From NCBI RefSeq assembly GCF_023715535.1, contig NZ_JAMBOI010000002.1:248001-312000 (forward strand): a DNA stretch of 64,000 bases. The letters are read 5' to 3'. A model generated the notes under the pieces. It saw nothing but the letters and a program-made list of their open reading frames with translations. It was not told the origin of the DNA and did no database searches. Shown one piece after another: positions 1 through 11,772 of this stretch (positions within the stretch are counted from its first letter, which is position 1; each line of letters begins with the position of its first letter). This DNA comes from Sporosarcina luteola. Lineage in GTDB: Bacteria; Bacillota; Bacilli; Bacillales_A; Planococcaceae. The position numbers and the translations under genes were made by a program.

Positions 1-37
1 CGCTCCGGAATAAGTAGTCTTATGACATTCCGAAGCG
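1..37 (-). terminator. probable transketolase terminator stem (cut by window edge)
   Basis: Two 11-nt arms (1-11 and 27-37) form an inverted repeat; the single mismatch becomes a G-U pair in minus-strand RNA. It lies 7 nt beyond the tkt stop codon. The expected U-tract would fall outside the window, so the terminator call is inferred from position and stem only. Confidence 0.5.
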
Positions 38-44
38 GTAAAGA

Positions 45-2054
45 TTAATTACGACCGAGGATCGTTTTCATCTCACGAACGACTTTTTCTTCAGTGAAGC
101 CATATTCTGCAATAACCTTTTCCCCTGGAGCGCTTGCTCCAAACGTGTCAATTGCAATGACTCCGCCTTCATCACCAACATATTTATGCCACCCGAGGGA
201 AGCACCCATTTCAATGGATAGGCGTTTTTTGACTGCTTTTGGCAGTACGCTTTCTTTGTATTGCTCATCCTGCTGCTCGAACAAGTCCCAAGAAGGCATG
301 GACACGACTGAAACATCGATTCCTTCTTCCCGGAGTTTTGCTTGTGCATCGACGGCAAGATTTACTTCAGAGCCTGTTGCAATCAAGATTCCGTCTGCTA
401 CGTCTTTTTCAGCAGGAGAAATCGTGTAAGCTCCACGTTTCACTCCATCCATTGCTAGTTCACCGGACTTCGGCAACACTTGCAGATTTTGACGGGATAA
501 TACAAGTACTGTCGGTCTGTTTTTCGACGAGACCGCTATATTCCAAGCAGCCGAAGTTTCATTGCCATCAGCTGGGCGGATGACTGTCAATCCTGGCATT
601 GAGCGAAGGGATGATAGATGTTCAACCGGCTCATGAGTCGGTCCATCTTCACCTACTGCGACGCTGTCATGCGTAAATACGTATGTGACAGGCATACCCA
701 TTAGGGCAGACAATCTGATGGCCGGCCTTACATAGTCGCTGAATACGAAGAACGTTCCGCCGAATACATGCAAGCCACCGTGAAGCGCCATTCCGTTCAA
801 AGCAGTTCCCATCGCAAATTCACGGACACCGAACCAGATGTTTCGGCCGCTGTAATCGCCCGGGAGGAAATCTCCTGCACCTTTGATCGTCGTCTTATTG
901 GAACCTGCAAGGTCTGCACTTCCTCCGAAGAACGAAGGCAGCACATTTGCAATAGCGTTGATGGCATCTCCTGAAGCGGATCGAGTAGCATGTGAAGAAC
1001 CGGCCTCATATGTCGGAAGCGCTTCTTGAAGTCCTTCAGGCATTTCTCCTTTGATTGCCGCTTTCAATTGTTTGGCCAAGTCCTCATGTTCACTCTCGTA
1101 TTGTGCAAACAGTTCATTCCATTGCTGTTCCTTCTTGACGCCCAATTCATCTGTCGCTTCTTTGAATGTCTCATAGACGCCTTCAGGAACACAGAAATCC
1201 TCTTCATATGTCCACTTGTAGTACTCTTTTGTAAGCTTCATTTCATCTTCGCCAAGAGGAGCACCATGGACGTCAGCTTTTCCGGATTTATTCGGCGAAC
1301 CGTAGCCGATGACCGTCTTCACTTCGATCATTGTCGGCCCGCCTGAATTGCCTTTCGCCTCTTCAATCGCTTTTGAAACAAGTTCAATATTATTTCCGTC
1401 TTCAACACGGATATAGTTCCATCCATATGATTCGAAACGCTTTCGGATGTTTTCTGTGAATGACATATCTAATTCTCCGTCTAAGGAGATGTCGTTGCTG
1501 TCATAAAGGACGATCAATTTTTCCAACTGCAGATGACCTGCAAGGGAAATCGCTTCTGCTGCAACGCCTTCCATAAGGTCACCGTCGCCGCAAAGTGCAA
1601 ATGTATGGTGATCGACAATATCAAATCCTGGACGGTTGTAAAGTGCAGCCAAATGCTTTTCAGCCATGGCCATTCCGACTGCCATTCCGATTCCCTGACC
1701 GAGTGGACCAGTAGTCGCTTCAACACCAACTGTATAGCCGTATTCCGGGTGACCAGGTGTTTTTGATCCCCACTGTCTGAAGTTTTTAATTTCTTCCATC
1801 GGCAAATCGTAGCCGCTCAAATGAAGCAGGCTATATAACAGCATGGAACCGTGACCTGCCGAAAGGACAAACCGATCGCGGTTGAACCATTCAGGATTGG
1901 AAGGGTTATGATGCATATGCTTCGTCCATAGGGTGTAAGCCATCGGAGCAGCTCCCATTGGCAATCCCGGGTGGCCGGAATTCGCCTTTTCAATTGCATC
2001 GATGGATAACGTCCTAATCGTATTAATTGCTAATTGGTCAATCTTTTCGGTCAT
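45..2054 (-). CDS. tkt: transketolase
   Basis: Thiamine-diphosphate enzyme of the non-oxidative pentose phosphate pathway, transferring two-carbon ketol units between sugar phosphates in the cytosol. The 669-residue length is normal for the family. The N-terminus has the usual NSGHPG motif, the TPP-binding GDGDLMEG motif lies near residue 155, and the central pyrimidine-binding and C-terminal transketolase domains are present. The ATG has a GGAAAGGAT ribosome binding site. It sits downstream of ynzC, as lexA-yneA-yneB-ynzC-tkt is arranged in B. subtilis, with a separating 104-bp gap. I could not choose one tkt promoter among several weak candidates in that gap. Confidence 0.97.
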   Translation of the reverse strand: MTEKIDQLAINTIRTLSIDAIEKANSGHPGLPMGAAPMAYTLWTKHMHHNPSNPEWFNRDRFVLSAGHGSMLLYSLLHLSGYDLPMEEIKNFRQWGSKTPGHPEYGYTVGVEATTGPLGQGIGMAVGMAMAEKHLAALYNRPGFDIVDHHTFALCGDGDLMEGVAAEAISLAGHLQLEKLIVLYDSNDISLDGELDMSFTENIRKRFESYGWNYIRVEDGNNIELVSKAIEEAKGNSGGPTMIEVKTVIGYGSPNKSGKADVHGAPLGEDEMKLTKEYYKWTYEEDFCVPEGVYETFKEATDELGVKKEQQWNELFAQYESEHEDLAKQLKAAIKGEMPEGLQEALPTYEAGSSHATRSASGDAINAIANVLPSFFGGSADLAGSNKTTIKGAGDFLPGDYSGRNIWFGVREFAMGTALNGMALHGGLHVFGGTFFVFSDYVRPAIRLSALMGMPVTYVFTHDSVAVGEDGPTHEPVEHLSSLRSMPGLTVIRPADGNETSAAWNIAVSSKNRPTVLVLSRQNLQVLPKSGELAMDGVKRGAYTISPAEKDVADGILIATGSEVNLAVDAQAKLREEGIDVSVVSMPSWDLFEQQDEQYKESVLPKAVKKRLSIEMGASLGWHKYVGDEGGVIAIDTFGASAPGEKVIAEYGFTEEKVVREMKTILGRN

Positions 2055-2158
2055 TCAGAACATCCTTTCCCGTGCTTTATCTTGTAGTTGCAATTGTTAT
2101 ACCTTCTATAGTGTAGTCAATAAATAGATGAAATACAATCCATCCTATGAACGGAAAC

Positions 2159-2392
2159 TCAGTTCAGGAACTTCTTGTTTCGTGCATCTTTCACTTTTTC
2201 CGGGGTGACGTCGTTGCCTTCAGGATCGATCACTTTGACATTTTCGATTGTGTCCCGCATGGATGAACGGAATGTTTCCAGGTATTCTTTGCGTAGTTGT
2301 GTTTGTTCTTTTGCTTCTTCGATTGATAGGCCGATTGTTTTCGCCTTTTTGGATAGTTCGTTGATACGTTTGATTTTATCTTGGGATAACAT
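2159..2392 (-). CDS. ynzC: DUF896 family protein YnzC
   Basis: A 77-residue protein of the DUF896 (UPF0291) family, recognised by its helical N-terminus (KIKRINEL), the LRKEYL-FRSSM block and the PEGNDVTPEKV C-terminal motif. The start is the ATG at 2392, which has GGAGG seven bases upstream; an 11-residue longer reading frame has no ribosome binding site. In B. subtilis ynzC is the third gene of the LexA-controlled yneA operon. Its molecular role is not established. Here a strong terminator-like stem precedes it, so its share of the SOS transcript may be reduced. Confidence 0.93.
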   Translation of the reverse strand: MLSQDKIKRINELSKKAKTIGLSIEEAKEQTQLRKEYLETFRSSMRDTIENVKVIDPEGNDVTPEKVKDARNKKFLN

Positions 2393-2481
2393 AAAATTCC
2401 TCCAATTATTTCGTCCATCAACCAACTGTTATACCATAACAATTGAAGTGGAACTCATTAAAACTATACTTTGAAGGTATA

Positions 2482-3486
<1,005 letters not shown>

Positions 3487-3528
3487 TAGAAACCCCTCCA
3501 AGAATGTTTGTTCGGAATACCTGTTCCC

Positions 3529-3557
3529 ATTATAGGGCAGGTTTTTTTAGAAGTCAA
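3529..3557 (-). promoter_or_regulatory. yneA operon sigma-A promoter
   Basis: On the minus strand TTGACT (3552-3557) and TATAAT (3529-3534) are separated by exactly 17 bp. LexA-like boxes flank it on both sides, so repression by LexA is likely. Confidence 0.85.
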
Positions 3558-3577
3558 TAAAATCTTCGAACCTTTGT

Positions 3578-3606
3578 TTGCCAATTACCCGAACACCTGT
3601 TATACT
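3578..3606 (+). promoter_or_regulatory. lexA sigma-A promoter
   Basis: TTGCCA (3578-3583), 17-bp spacer, TATACT (3601-3606). A LexA-like box occupies most of the spacer, consistent with autorepression. Confidence 0.8.
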
Positions 3607-3688
3607 CTCTTTAAGAAACAATTGTGGTGGCGGACCTTTGTTCGCACAATTGCTAATCATTGATTCTATTAATTGGAGGGGTGGAAAA

Positions 3689-4309
3689 ATGAAGAAAATT
3701 TCAAAGAGACAGCAGGATATCCTATCTTTTATCAAAGATGAAGTGAAGCTGAAAGGGTACCCGCCTTCCGTTCGTGAAATCGGAGAAGCTGTTGGACTAG
3801 CATCCAGTTCTACCGTGCATGGTCATCTGGCCAGATTGGAAAGTAAAGGTTATATCCGGAGGGATCCGACAAAACCGAGAGCGATCGAGGTGCTGGATCC
3901 CGAGGGTCTGACTGCACTGAAATCGGGAGTTGTCCACGTTCCGCTTGTCGGAAAGGTAACCGCCGGCTTGCCGATCACTGCAATTGAAAATATTGAAGAA
4001 TACTTCCCGTTGCCGGATACGTATGGCACGTCCGACGATAAATTATTCATGCTTGAAATTGTCGGAGATAGTATGATAGAAGCCGGAATTTTGAATGGGG
4101 ATTATGTCGTCGTCAAACAGCAGCATACTGCTCATAATGGCGAGATTGTCGTCGCTATGACAGAAGAGGACGAAGCAACGGTGAAACGCTTCTTTAAAGA
4201 GAAGGATTATTTCCGTTTGCAACCGGAAAATGAGTCGATGGAGCCGATCATCGTCAATTCGGTTTCCATCCTTGGAAAAGTTGTCGGCGTTTATCGCCAG
4301 ATTCATTAA
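3689..4309 (+). CDS. lexA: LexA SOS repressor
   Basis: Transcriptional repressor of the DNA-damage regulon, self-cleaving when stimulated by RecA-ssDNA filaments. The 206-residue protein has the winged helix-turn-helix (residues 1-65, with [13 protein letters not shown]) and the S24 autopeptidase domain. The cleavage bond is Ala92-Gly93 (VTAGLP), the nucleophile Ser128 in GDSM and the lysine Lys166 in TVKRFF. The ATG at 3689 has GGAGGGG upstream; the longer open frame to 3578 runs through the promoter and is not credible. It is transcribed divergently from yneA. Confidence 0.98.
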   Translation: MKKISKRQQDILSFIKDEVKLKGYPPSVREIGEAVGLASSSTVHGHLARLESKGYIRRDPTKPRAIEVLDPEGLTALKSGVVHVPLVGKVTAGLPITAIENIEEYFPLPDTYGTSDDKLFMLEIVGDSMIEAGILNGDYVVVKQQHTAHNGEIVVAMTEEDEATVKRFFKEKDYFRLQPENESMEPIIVNSVSILGKVVGVYRQIH

Positions 4310-4325
4310 TCAAGAATCAGTACGT

Positions 4326-4378
4326 AAAAATAGAGGATGACCGTGTCGGCTTGCATCGACAAGGATCATCCTCTTTTC
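4326..4378. terminator. bidirectional terminator between lexA and ynbB
   Basis: GAGGATGA (4333-4340) pairs with TCATCCTC (4366-4373), with a further inner TGTCG/CGACA pairing. TTTT follows on the plus strand and a U-rich run follows on the minus strand, so it can serve both convergent genes. Confidence 0.85.
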
Positions 4379-4381
4379 AAT

Positions 4382-5647
4382 TCATTTTTCCAGCATCTTA
4401 TCTTTCAGCAGCTTATCCATGGAAGACATGACTGCCGCTTTAACATGCTCATATGTCAATCCGCCTTGTACATAAGCCGTATACGGCGGACGTATCGGGC
4501 CGTCTGCAGTGAGTTCAATGCTTGAGCCTTGTATGAATGTCCCCGCAGCCATTATTACATCGTCGGAATAGCCCGGCATATACGACGGTTCAGGCGCATA
4601 ATGCGCATTTATCGGCGAGTTCTCCTGAATGGTTCTACAAAATGCGATCATTTGCTCGGCATTGCCAAAATTAACGGATTGTATCAAATCGGTCCGCGCA
4701 GCCGAATAATGCGGAGTCGTATCAAATCCGAAGCTTTCAAGGAATGCTGCTGTGAAGAGAGCGCCTTTCACGGCTTGGCTGACGACGTGTGGCGCAATGA
4801 AGAAGCCTTGGTACATTTCCAAAAGCGTATCAAGCGATGCACCCGCTTCGGCCCCGATGCCTGGCGATGTCATGCGATAAGCGCATTTTTTCACAAGATC
4901 GGCGCGTCCGGCGATATATCCTCCGGTCCTTGCAAGTCCTCCGCCGGGATTTTTTATGAGTGAGCCCGCCATCAGATCGGCCCCAACTTCAACCGGCTCT
5001 TTCGTTTCCACGAATTCACCGTAGCAATTATCGACGAATACAACAAGTTCCGGGTTAATTGATTTGACAAAGCGTACCATTTCACCGATTTGTTCAATTT
5101 GGAAGGAAGGACGTTCTGAATATCCTTTTGAACGCTGAATACCGATCATTTTCGTCTTACTATTGATATTCTTCCTTACTTCTTCGTAATCGACTGAGCA
5201 ATCCTCTTTAAGATCGACATGCTTGTATGTGATTCCGTAATCAATGAGCGATCCTGTATCTTCACCGTTTCCGGATACGATTGATTCCAGTGTGTCGTAA
5301 GGTTTACCTGTTATATAAAGGAGTTCATCCCCCGGCCGAAGTACTCCGAACAGGCTCAATGAGATGGCATGGGTGCCGGAGATGATCTGGTTGCGTACGA
5401 GACATGCTTCCGCGCCAAAAGTATCTGCATAGACTTGTTCCAGTACATCCCGGCCGCTATCGTCATATCCGTATCCAGTCGAGCCGGTTAGATGAAAGTC
5501 GCTCACCATGTTTTTTCGGAAAGCTGCCAGCACCTTCCGTTGATTGTAGAATGCCGTCTTTTCCACTTCTTTGAAATAAGAAGCAAGTTTTTGTTCCGCG
5601 GCTTCCGCCTTTGTTTCGATTTCAGAAGCAAATTCATGTATCATCAT
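4382..5647 (-). CDS. ynbB: PLP-dependent YnbB family protein (annotated as aluminium resistance / methionine gamma-lyase-like)
   Basis: Fold-type I PLP enzyme, 421 residues, the family's usual length. A glycine-rich N-terminal region (TGSTGYGYDDSGRDVLEQVY) is followed by the cofactor-binding core and the likely PLP-lysine segment GSLIKNPGGG. The start at 5647 has GAGGAAATTGG upstream; ten further residues in frame lack a ribosome binding site. The family was named for aluminium resistance, but in B. subtilis ynbB has been reported among genes needed for 5-aminopentanol modification of elongation factor P (from memory). The substrate here is unknown. A promoter with an extended -10 lies just upstream. 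Confidence 0.88.
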   Translation of the reverse strand: MMIHEFASEIETKAEAAEQKLASYFKEVEKTAFYNQRKVLAAFRKNMVSDFHLTGSTGYGYDDSGRDVLEQVYADTFGAEACLVRNQIISGTHAISLSLFGVLRPGDELLYITGKPYDTLESIVSGNGEDTGSLIDYGITYKHVDLKEDCSVDYEEVRKNINSKTKMIGIQRSKGYSERPSFQIEQIGEMVRFVKSINPELVVFVDNCYGEFVETKEPVEVGADLMAGSLIKNPGGGLARTGGYIAGRADLVKKCAYRMTSPGIGAEAGASLDTLLEMYQGFFIAPHVVSQAVKGALFTAAFLESFGFDTTPHYSAARTDLIQSVNFGNAEQMIAFCRTIQENSPINAHYAPEPSYMPGYSDDVIMAAGTFIQGSSIELTADGPIRPPYTAYVQGGLTYEHVKAAVMSSMDKLLKDKMLEK

Positions 5648-5683
5648 TCCAATTTCCTCATTCCTACAAATAGTCACTATAAT

Positions 5684-5711
5684 ATCTTATCAGTCTGTCG
5701 GGATTGGTCAA
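5684..5711 (-). promoter_or_regulatory. candidate ynbB promoter
   Basis: Minus-strand TTGACC (5706-5711), 16-bp spacer, TAAGAT (5684-5689) with an extended -10 TG (TGATAAGAT). About 40 bp upstream of the ynbB start. Confidence 0.5.
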
Positions 5712-5727
5712 TGGAAATTGATCGGTA

Positions 5728-5754
5728 TTGGCAAAGCTTCTATTTTGATATACT
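5728..5754 (+). promoter_or_regulatory. candidate promoter of the UPF0126 gene
   Basis: TTGGCA (5728-5733) and TATACT (5749-5754) are 15 bp apart, short for sigma-A, but the -10 carries an extended TG (TGATATACT), which can compensate. Confidence 0.45.
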
Positions 5755-5786
5755 ATATGAAGTGTTTGGAGCAAGGAGGAACCTCA

Positions 5787-6383
5787 TTGGCTTGGGAAGT
5801 TTTTAGTTTTATCGGAACTGCAGCTTTTGCCATTTCAGGAGCGCTAATTGCAATGGAAGAGAAATATGATATATTCGGGGTCTATATATTAGGTATGGTG
5901 ACTGCGTTCGGCGGAGGGGCTGTCCGGAATGTTCTTCTTGGGTTGCCTTCTTCCGTTTTATGGAGTCAAACTTTTCTTTTTATCGTCGCATCGATTTTAA
6001 TAACTTTCATTTTCTTTTTTTCAAAAACGATCATTAATCATTGGAATCGGTGGGGCACTTATTTTGACGCCATTGGATTGTCTGCGTTCGCCATCCAGGG
6101 GGCAATGCTTGCGGTCAATATGAATATGTCATTATACGCAGTAATGGTTGCTGCCGTATTGACAGGTGCAGGCGGAGGAGTAATCCGGGATCTGCTTGCT
6201 GGAAGGCGTCCTCTCGTCTTTAAGAGGGACATTTATGCCGTTTGGGCAGCAGGGGCCGGATTTCTCGTCGGCATCGGTCTTTATAGTCATGATTGGGCGC
6301 TGTACGCACTGCTAGTCGTTGTCGCTACTTTACGAATCCTCTCTTACCATTATCACTGGGAATTGCCTATCAGTAATTCATGA
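5787..6383 (+). CDS. UPF0126 / TRIC-type cation channel family membrane protein
   Basis: A 198-residue integral membrane protein with about seven hydrophobic segments arranged as two related halves; each half carries a glycine-rich motif followed by an arginine (GGGAVRN and GGGVIRD), the hallmark of UPF0126. Family members related to eukaryotic TRIC channels have been structurally characterised as cation channels, which is the basis for the label. The start is taken as TTG at 5787 because AAGGAGG lies seven bases upstream; the 23 residues in frame before it include the promoter and the ribosome binding site. It resembles B. subtilis YvgT. Its physiological role is unknown. Confidence 0.85.
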   Translation: MAWEVFSFIGTAAFAISGALIAMEEKYDIFGVYILGMVTAFGGGAVRNVLLGLPSSVLWSQTFLFIVASILITFIFFFSKTIINHWNRWGTYFDAIGLSAFAIQGAMLAVNMNMSLYAVMVAAVLTGAGGGVIRDLLAGRRPLVFKRDIYAVWAAGAGFLVGIGLYSHDWALYALLVVVATLRILSYHYHWELPISNS

Positions 6384-6447
6384 TATGTCCAATGGAAAAA
6401 GGAACAGGCTAATTGAACCTGCTCCTTCATTGGGACATATGTTTTTT
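6383..6447. terminator. bidirectional terminator between the UPF0126 gene and hfq
   Basis: ATATGTCC (6383-6390) pairs with GGACATAT (6433-6440), extended by inner AAGGA and CAGG pairings, and is followed on the plus strand by GTTTTTTATT. The long imperfect stem serves the convergent ends of both genes. Confidence 0.85.
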
Positions 6448-6670
6448 ATTCTTCGTCCTTTAACACTACAGGTTTAGCAGGCACATAGGTCGATATTGCA
6501 TGCTTGTAGATCAATTGCTGCTTGCCGTCCGATTCCAAAAGTACGGTGTAATTATCATATGATTTGATAAGGCCTTTCAACTGAAAACCATTTAATAGGA
6601 ATACCGTGACGAACGTGTTGTTTTTCCGTAGTGAGTTCAAAAATGTTTCTTGCATATTACCTTGTGACAT
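6446..6670 (-). CDS. hfq: RNA chaperone Hfq
   Basis: Sm-like hexameric RNA-binding protein, 74 residues, typical for Firmicutes. The Sm1 region ([16 protein letters not shown]) and the Sm2 motif ending in YKHAIST are intact. The ATG has GGAGG nine bases upstream. It follows miaA with a 41-bp gap, the same miaA-hfq neighbourhood seen in B. subtilis and many other bacteria. Unlike enterobacterial Hfq it has no long C-terminal tail. In Bacilli its effect on small-RNA regulation is mild. Confidence 0.97.
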   Translation of the reverse strand: MSQGNMQETFLNSLRKNNTFVTVFLLNGFQLKGLIKSYDNYTVLLESDGKQQLIYKHAISTYVPAKPVVLKDEE

Positions 6671-6711
6671 ACACCCCAGCCTCCAATTACTTCTATATTT
6701 CTCTTGCCTTT

Positions 6712-7662
6712 TTACTTATTCGATTCCGCTTCTTCAAAACCCTTCAAAATTGATACAATTTCATCGACAATCTTTTCTTTATCCGAATTTGCATCGAACC
6801 AGCTGATTTTCACTTTGTTCCGAAAATACGTCATTTGGCGTTTCGCATAATGACGAGTATTTTTCTTTATTAACTCTACTGCACCATCCAAAGAGAAATC
6901 GCCTTGAAAATATTGATACAGCTCCTTATATCCGATCGCCTGGACCGACTGGACATTTCGGATGCCCTTTTCCCACAAACCCCGAGCCTCTTCCAGCAAT
7001 CCATCCTCCATCATTTGGTCCACTCTAACATCGATTCGCTTGTAAAGGATTTCCCTGTCCATTGTAAGGCCCACAATTAAATGATTATATAAAGGAGCCC
7101 CACCTGCCCCTTGTTCATGCTCATTCTTCGTTTTGCCAGTCACTTCGATGATTTCAAGCGCACGTATTAAACGTCGATGGTTATTCGGATGAATTTTTTC
7201 TGCACTTGCAGGATCGAGTTTTTGAAGCCGATTATACAGGCGTTCCGCGCCGCCTTCCGTTTCAAGTTCATTTTCCAATTCAGCCCTGACGTTTTCGTCT
7301 CCCGCCTCTTCGGTAAATCTGAAATCGAATAGGACCGACTGGATATACAAACCCGTGCCGCCGACAATGATCGGCTGTTTGCCTCGGCTTTGGATTTCTT
7401 CAATACAGTTACGCACAGTCGACTGGTATTCCGCTACGGAAAACGACTCGTTCGGTTCCTTGATGTCGAAGAGGTGGTGGGAAATTCCTTCTTTTTCTTG
7501 TTCTGTTATTTTCGCTGTGCCGATATTTAATCCTTTATACACTTGCATTGCATCGCCATTGATAATTTCCCCATCAAGCCTTTTGGCTAGCTCGATGCTT
7601 AGTGCCGTTTTGCCTGAAGCAGTGGGTCCGACGATTGCGATGACTTTATCTGATTGATTCAT
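6712..7662 (-). CDS. miaA: tRNA dimethylallyltransferase
   Basis: Adds the dimethylallyl group to N6 of A37 in tRNAs reading UNN codons; MiaB, also in this window, then methylthiolates it. 316 residues. The P-loop is GPTASGKT (12-19), followed by the [16 protein letters not shown] substrate motif and the C-terminal [10 protein letters not shown] motif. The start is the ATG at 7662, which overlaps the stop of the upstream hydrolase as ATGA; its own ribosome binding site is poor, so translational coupling is likely. A TTG five codons earlier is an alternative. Confidence 0.97.
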   Translation of the reverse strand: MNQSDKVIAIVGPTASGKTALSIELAKRLDGEIINGDAMQVYKGLNIGTAKITEQEKEGISHHLFDIKEPNESFSVAEYQSTVRNCIEEIQSRGKQPIIVGGTGLYIQSVLFDFRFTEEAGDENVRAELENELETEGGAERLYNRLQKLDPASAEKIHPNNHRRLIRALEIIEVTGKTKNEHEQGAGGAPLYNHLIVGLTMDREILYKRIDVRVDQMMEDGLLEEARGLWEKGIRNVQSVQAIGYKELYQYFQGDFSLDGAVELIKKNTRHYAKRQMTYFRNKVKISWFDANSDKEKIVDEIVSILKGFEEAESNK

Positions 7663-8573
7663 TCTTTTTTTATCCAATCCTTTACGAAATTAAATACTTG
7701 TTCCCGGTTCACTTCATTCAACATTTCATGTCGACCGCCTTCATATAGCATGACTGTTATATCCTCGATACCGACATCGGCAAATTGCCGTGCAGCCTGC
7801 CAGACTCCTTTGCCATTATTGCTGACAGGATCATCTAAACCAGAAAGGAACAGGATCGGCAATCTGCTAGGGACTTGCCTGATGCAGTCCAAGTCATTGA
7901 TTTTCGCAAGTCCGTCAAAGAGATCGATGAAAAAACGGGTAGTCGGTACGAAACCGCATAACGGATCATTAATGTATTGCTCCACTTTTTCATTGTCTCT
8001 CGATAGCCAATCAAAGGATGTTTTTGGTGTGCCCACTTTTTTATTGAACCCTCCGAAAACCAATTTATTAATGAAATAATCCGGTTCATCGAATTTTGTT
8101 GCTTTGCCTTTCATCGATGCTAGAGCTTTTCCAACGATGCGGCTCACACCAGGGTTGCCGGCGGTTCCTGAACAAATAAGCTTGTCGAGTTCCCTTCCGA
8201 ATCTTTGGGTGTATCTCCTCGCTACAAATGACCCCATACTATGCCCGAAAAGGATTACACGTGGCGCTCGGAATTTATTGCGGTAAAAGCTGATGATTTC
8301 ATACGTGTCTTCAACGACTCGATCAAAGCCGGCAGTTTCGCCGAAATCTCCTAATTTCCCATTTAAATCGGCTGTCTTGCCATGGCCGCGATGATCATGT
8401 CCGGATACCGCGAAACCTTCGCTTGTAAGATATGTTACGAACTCTTCATATCGGCCGATATGCTCCGCCATTCCGTGAAGCAGATGAATATGGGCTATTG
8501 GGCGATCTGCAGGTTGCGCATACACTGAATGGATGGAAAAACCATCTGACATCATCAGCACCTGTTCATTCAC
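7659..8573 (-). CDS. alpha/beta hydrolase (monoacylglycerol lipase / lysophospholipase-like)
   Basis: Serine hydrolase of the S33 'serine aminopeptidase / lysophospholipase' type, 304 residues, no signal peptide, so cytosolic. The oxyanion motif [10 protein letters not shown] lies near residue 33; the nucleophile is Ser112 in GHSMG, the acid is in GLDDP (about 247), and the histidine is His282 in GGRHEM. The annotated GTG start overlaps the glpD stop (GTGA); ATG codons at residues 7-8 behind CAGG are plausible alternatives. Its position after glpD invites a role releasing glycerol or glycerophosphate from lipids, but that is inference from location. Confidence 0.85.
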   Translation of the reverse strand: MNEQVLMMSDGFSIHSVYAQPADRPIAHIHLLHGMAEHIGRYEEFVTYLTSEGFAVSGHDHRGHGKTADLNGKLGDFGETAGFDRVVEDTYEIISFYRNKFRAPRVILFGHSMGSFVARRYTQRFGRELDKLICSGTAGNPGVSRIVGKALASMKGKATKFDEPDYFINKLVFGGFNKKVGTPKTSFDWLSRDNEKVEQYINDPLCGFVPTTRFFIDLFDGLAKINDLDCIRQVPSRLPILFLSGLDDPVSNNGKGVWQAARQFADVGIEDITVMLYEGGRHEMLNEVNREQVFNFVKDWIKKE

Positions 8574-10216
8574 ACACGTTCACCGACCTTTCCTTCTGCT
8601 GCTTTTATCTGCTTCTCCAATTGGGAGAGGTAGAACTCTTTCTTTTCTTCGGTATAGGAAAGGATAGCTCCCATATAGTCCGTTGCCGCCTCTTTATACA
8701 GTTTTACAAACGGCATGTTGAAATAGAGATCCCCTCTCCTCCTTATGAAGAAGTCAGACGGCGTCATGGCCATTTCATTATGGATGGAGTAGAGGATTTC
8801 CGCTTTCAATAGAGCAGGTAAAACTGTCTTCTCTGTTGAAACCGCACTAACATAGGTAAAGACCTGATCGACATTCGATCCGTATAATGAGGCAAGCGCT
8901 CGTCCTTCATCCTTCGTAAGTCCGTATAATTCAGCTTCATTCGATTTACTCTCGAGGAAGATTGTGAACTGTTCTTCATTCTCGAAGTCTCCACCCGCCA
9001 ACGGGAGATACTCCGTTACGCATGGCCCGAACGAAGTTGTCGGCAACCTCTTTACAACATGGTCTACGACGGTTTCAGCCATTTTGCGATAGCCGGTCAA
9101 TTTCCCGCCAGCAATTGTTATTAATCCCGTTCCCGCTTCCCAAATTTCATCTTTTCGTGAAATTTCGGATGCGTCCTTACCCTCTTCATAAATAAGCGGC
9201 CTCACACCTGCCCAAGTCGACTCGACGTCATTGCGGCCAGCTTTTACGGAAGGGAACATATAATGAAGTGCATCAAGAAGATAAGCGATGTCTTCTTCCG
9301 TTGCAACCGGATTGGCCCGGTCACCGTCAAAGAAGGTATCTGTCGTTCCGATATAGGCTTTATTGCCCCGCGGGATTGCAAAGATCATCCTGCCGTCAGG
9401 CGAATCAAAATAGATTGCCTGCTGCAAAGGGAATCTCGACTTATCGATTACAATATGCGTTCCTTTTGTCAATCGCAGCCGTTTGTCATTCGACACCTCG
9501 TCCTTTTCCCGCAATTCATCCACCCAAGGGCCAGTCGCATTGACGATGACGGAAGCGCTTATGTCCATCACTTCTCCAGTGAGCATATCCCGGACAGTTA
9601 CACCCGACACTTTTTTGTCGTGATACGTAAATTGCTCGACTTTCATGTAATTAAGGCAAAGAGCACCTTTTTGTGCAGCTTTCTTTACTACTTCTATTGT
9701 CAGCCGTGCGTCATCGGTACGGTATTCTACGTAATGTCCTCCGCCAAGCAAACCTTCTTCCCTGACTAACGGCTCCATTGCGAGCGTCTCGTCGGGTGAC
9801 AGCATTTCACGGCGCTCCTCTTTTCTTACACCCGCCAATTTATCATAGACGAATAGTCCTGCGGAAGTGGTCAGCTTTCCGAAGGAGCCGCCTTTGTGGA
9901 AAGGTAGAAGCATACGCTCGGGCTCCGTTACATGAATTGCATTCCGATAGACGATATCCCGTTCCTTCCCTGTTTCGGAAACGATTTTCAACTCCATCTG
10001 CTTTAAATACCGCAAGCCTCCATGGATCAGTTTCGTCGATCTGCTGGAAGTGCCCGCCGCAAAATCCTGCATGTCGAGAAGGGCGACGGATAATCCCCTT
10101 GTCACTGCGTCAAGAGCAATGCCGGCTCCGGTTATCCCTCCCCCAATGACTAGCAGGTCAAACTGATAGTCGCGCATGAACTGTTTCACTTTCGGTCTTG
10201 TGATCGATGATAACAT
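8570..10216 (-). CDS. glpD: glycerol-3-phosphate dehydrogenase (FAD, aerobic)
   Basis: Membrane-associated flavoenzyme oxidising glycerol-3-phosphate to dihydroxyacetone phosphate and feeding electrons to quinone. 548 residues. The FAD dinucleotide-binding motif GGGITGAG is at 25-32; the DAAO-type core (TSSRSTKLIHGGLRYL) and the C-terminal DAO_C domain follow. The start at 10216 has GGAGGAG eight bases upstream; the longer open frame overlaps glpK and is rejected. It lies 17 bp downstream of glpK, so the two form an operon. I see no antiterminator-type leader between mutL and glpK or before glpD. Confidence 0.96.
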   Translation of the reverse strand: MLSSITRPKVKQFMRDYQFDLLVIGGGITGAGIALDAVTRGLSVALLDMQDFAAGTSSRSTKLIHGGLRYLKQMELKIVSETGKERDIVYRNAIHVTEPERMLLPFHKGGSFGKLTTSAGLFVYDKLAGVRKEERREMLSPDETLAMEPLVREEGLLGGGHYVEYRTDDARLTIEVVKKAAQKGALCLNYMKVEQFTYHDKKVSGVTVRDMLTGEVMDISASVIVNATGPWVDELREKDEVSNDKRLRLTKGTHIVIDKSRFPLQQAIYFDSPDGRMIFAIPRGNKAYIGTTDTFFDGDRANPVATEEDIAYLLDALHYMFPSVKAGRNDVESTWAGVRPLIYEEGKDASEISRKDEIWEAGTGLITIAGGKLTGYRKMAETVVDHVVKRLPTTSFGPCVTEYLPLAGGDFENEEQFTIFLESKSNEAELYGLTKDEGRALASLYGSNVDQVFTYVSAVSTEKTVLPALLKAEILYSIHNEMAMTPSDFFIRRRGDLYFNMPFVKLYKEAATDYMGAILSYTEEKKEFYLSQLEKQIKAAEGKVGERV

Positions 10217-10233
10217 CTTTCGCTCTCCTCCAG

Positions 10234-11772
<1,539 letters not shown>

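Larger units (their letters stand above)
3501..3644. promoter_or_regulatory. cluster of LexA (SOS) box-like sites between yneA and lexA
   Basis: Sites resembling the Gram-positive SOS box CGAAC-N4-GTTCG occur at 3501-3514 (AGAATGTTTGTTCG), 3514-3527 (GGAATACCTGTTCC), 3567-3580 (CGAACCTTTGTTTG), 3590-3603 (CGAACACCTGTTAT) and 3631-3644 (CGGACCTTTGTTCG). The 3590 site lies between the -35 and -10 of the lexA promoter; the 3514 site abuts the yneA -10. B. subtilis has several LexA sites in the same intergenic region. Each has one to three deviations, so not all need be functional. Confidence 0.8.
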
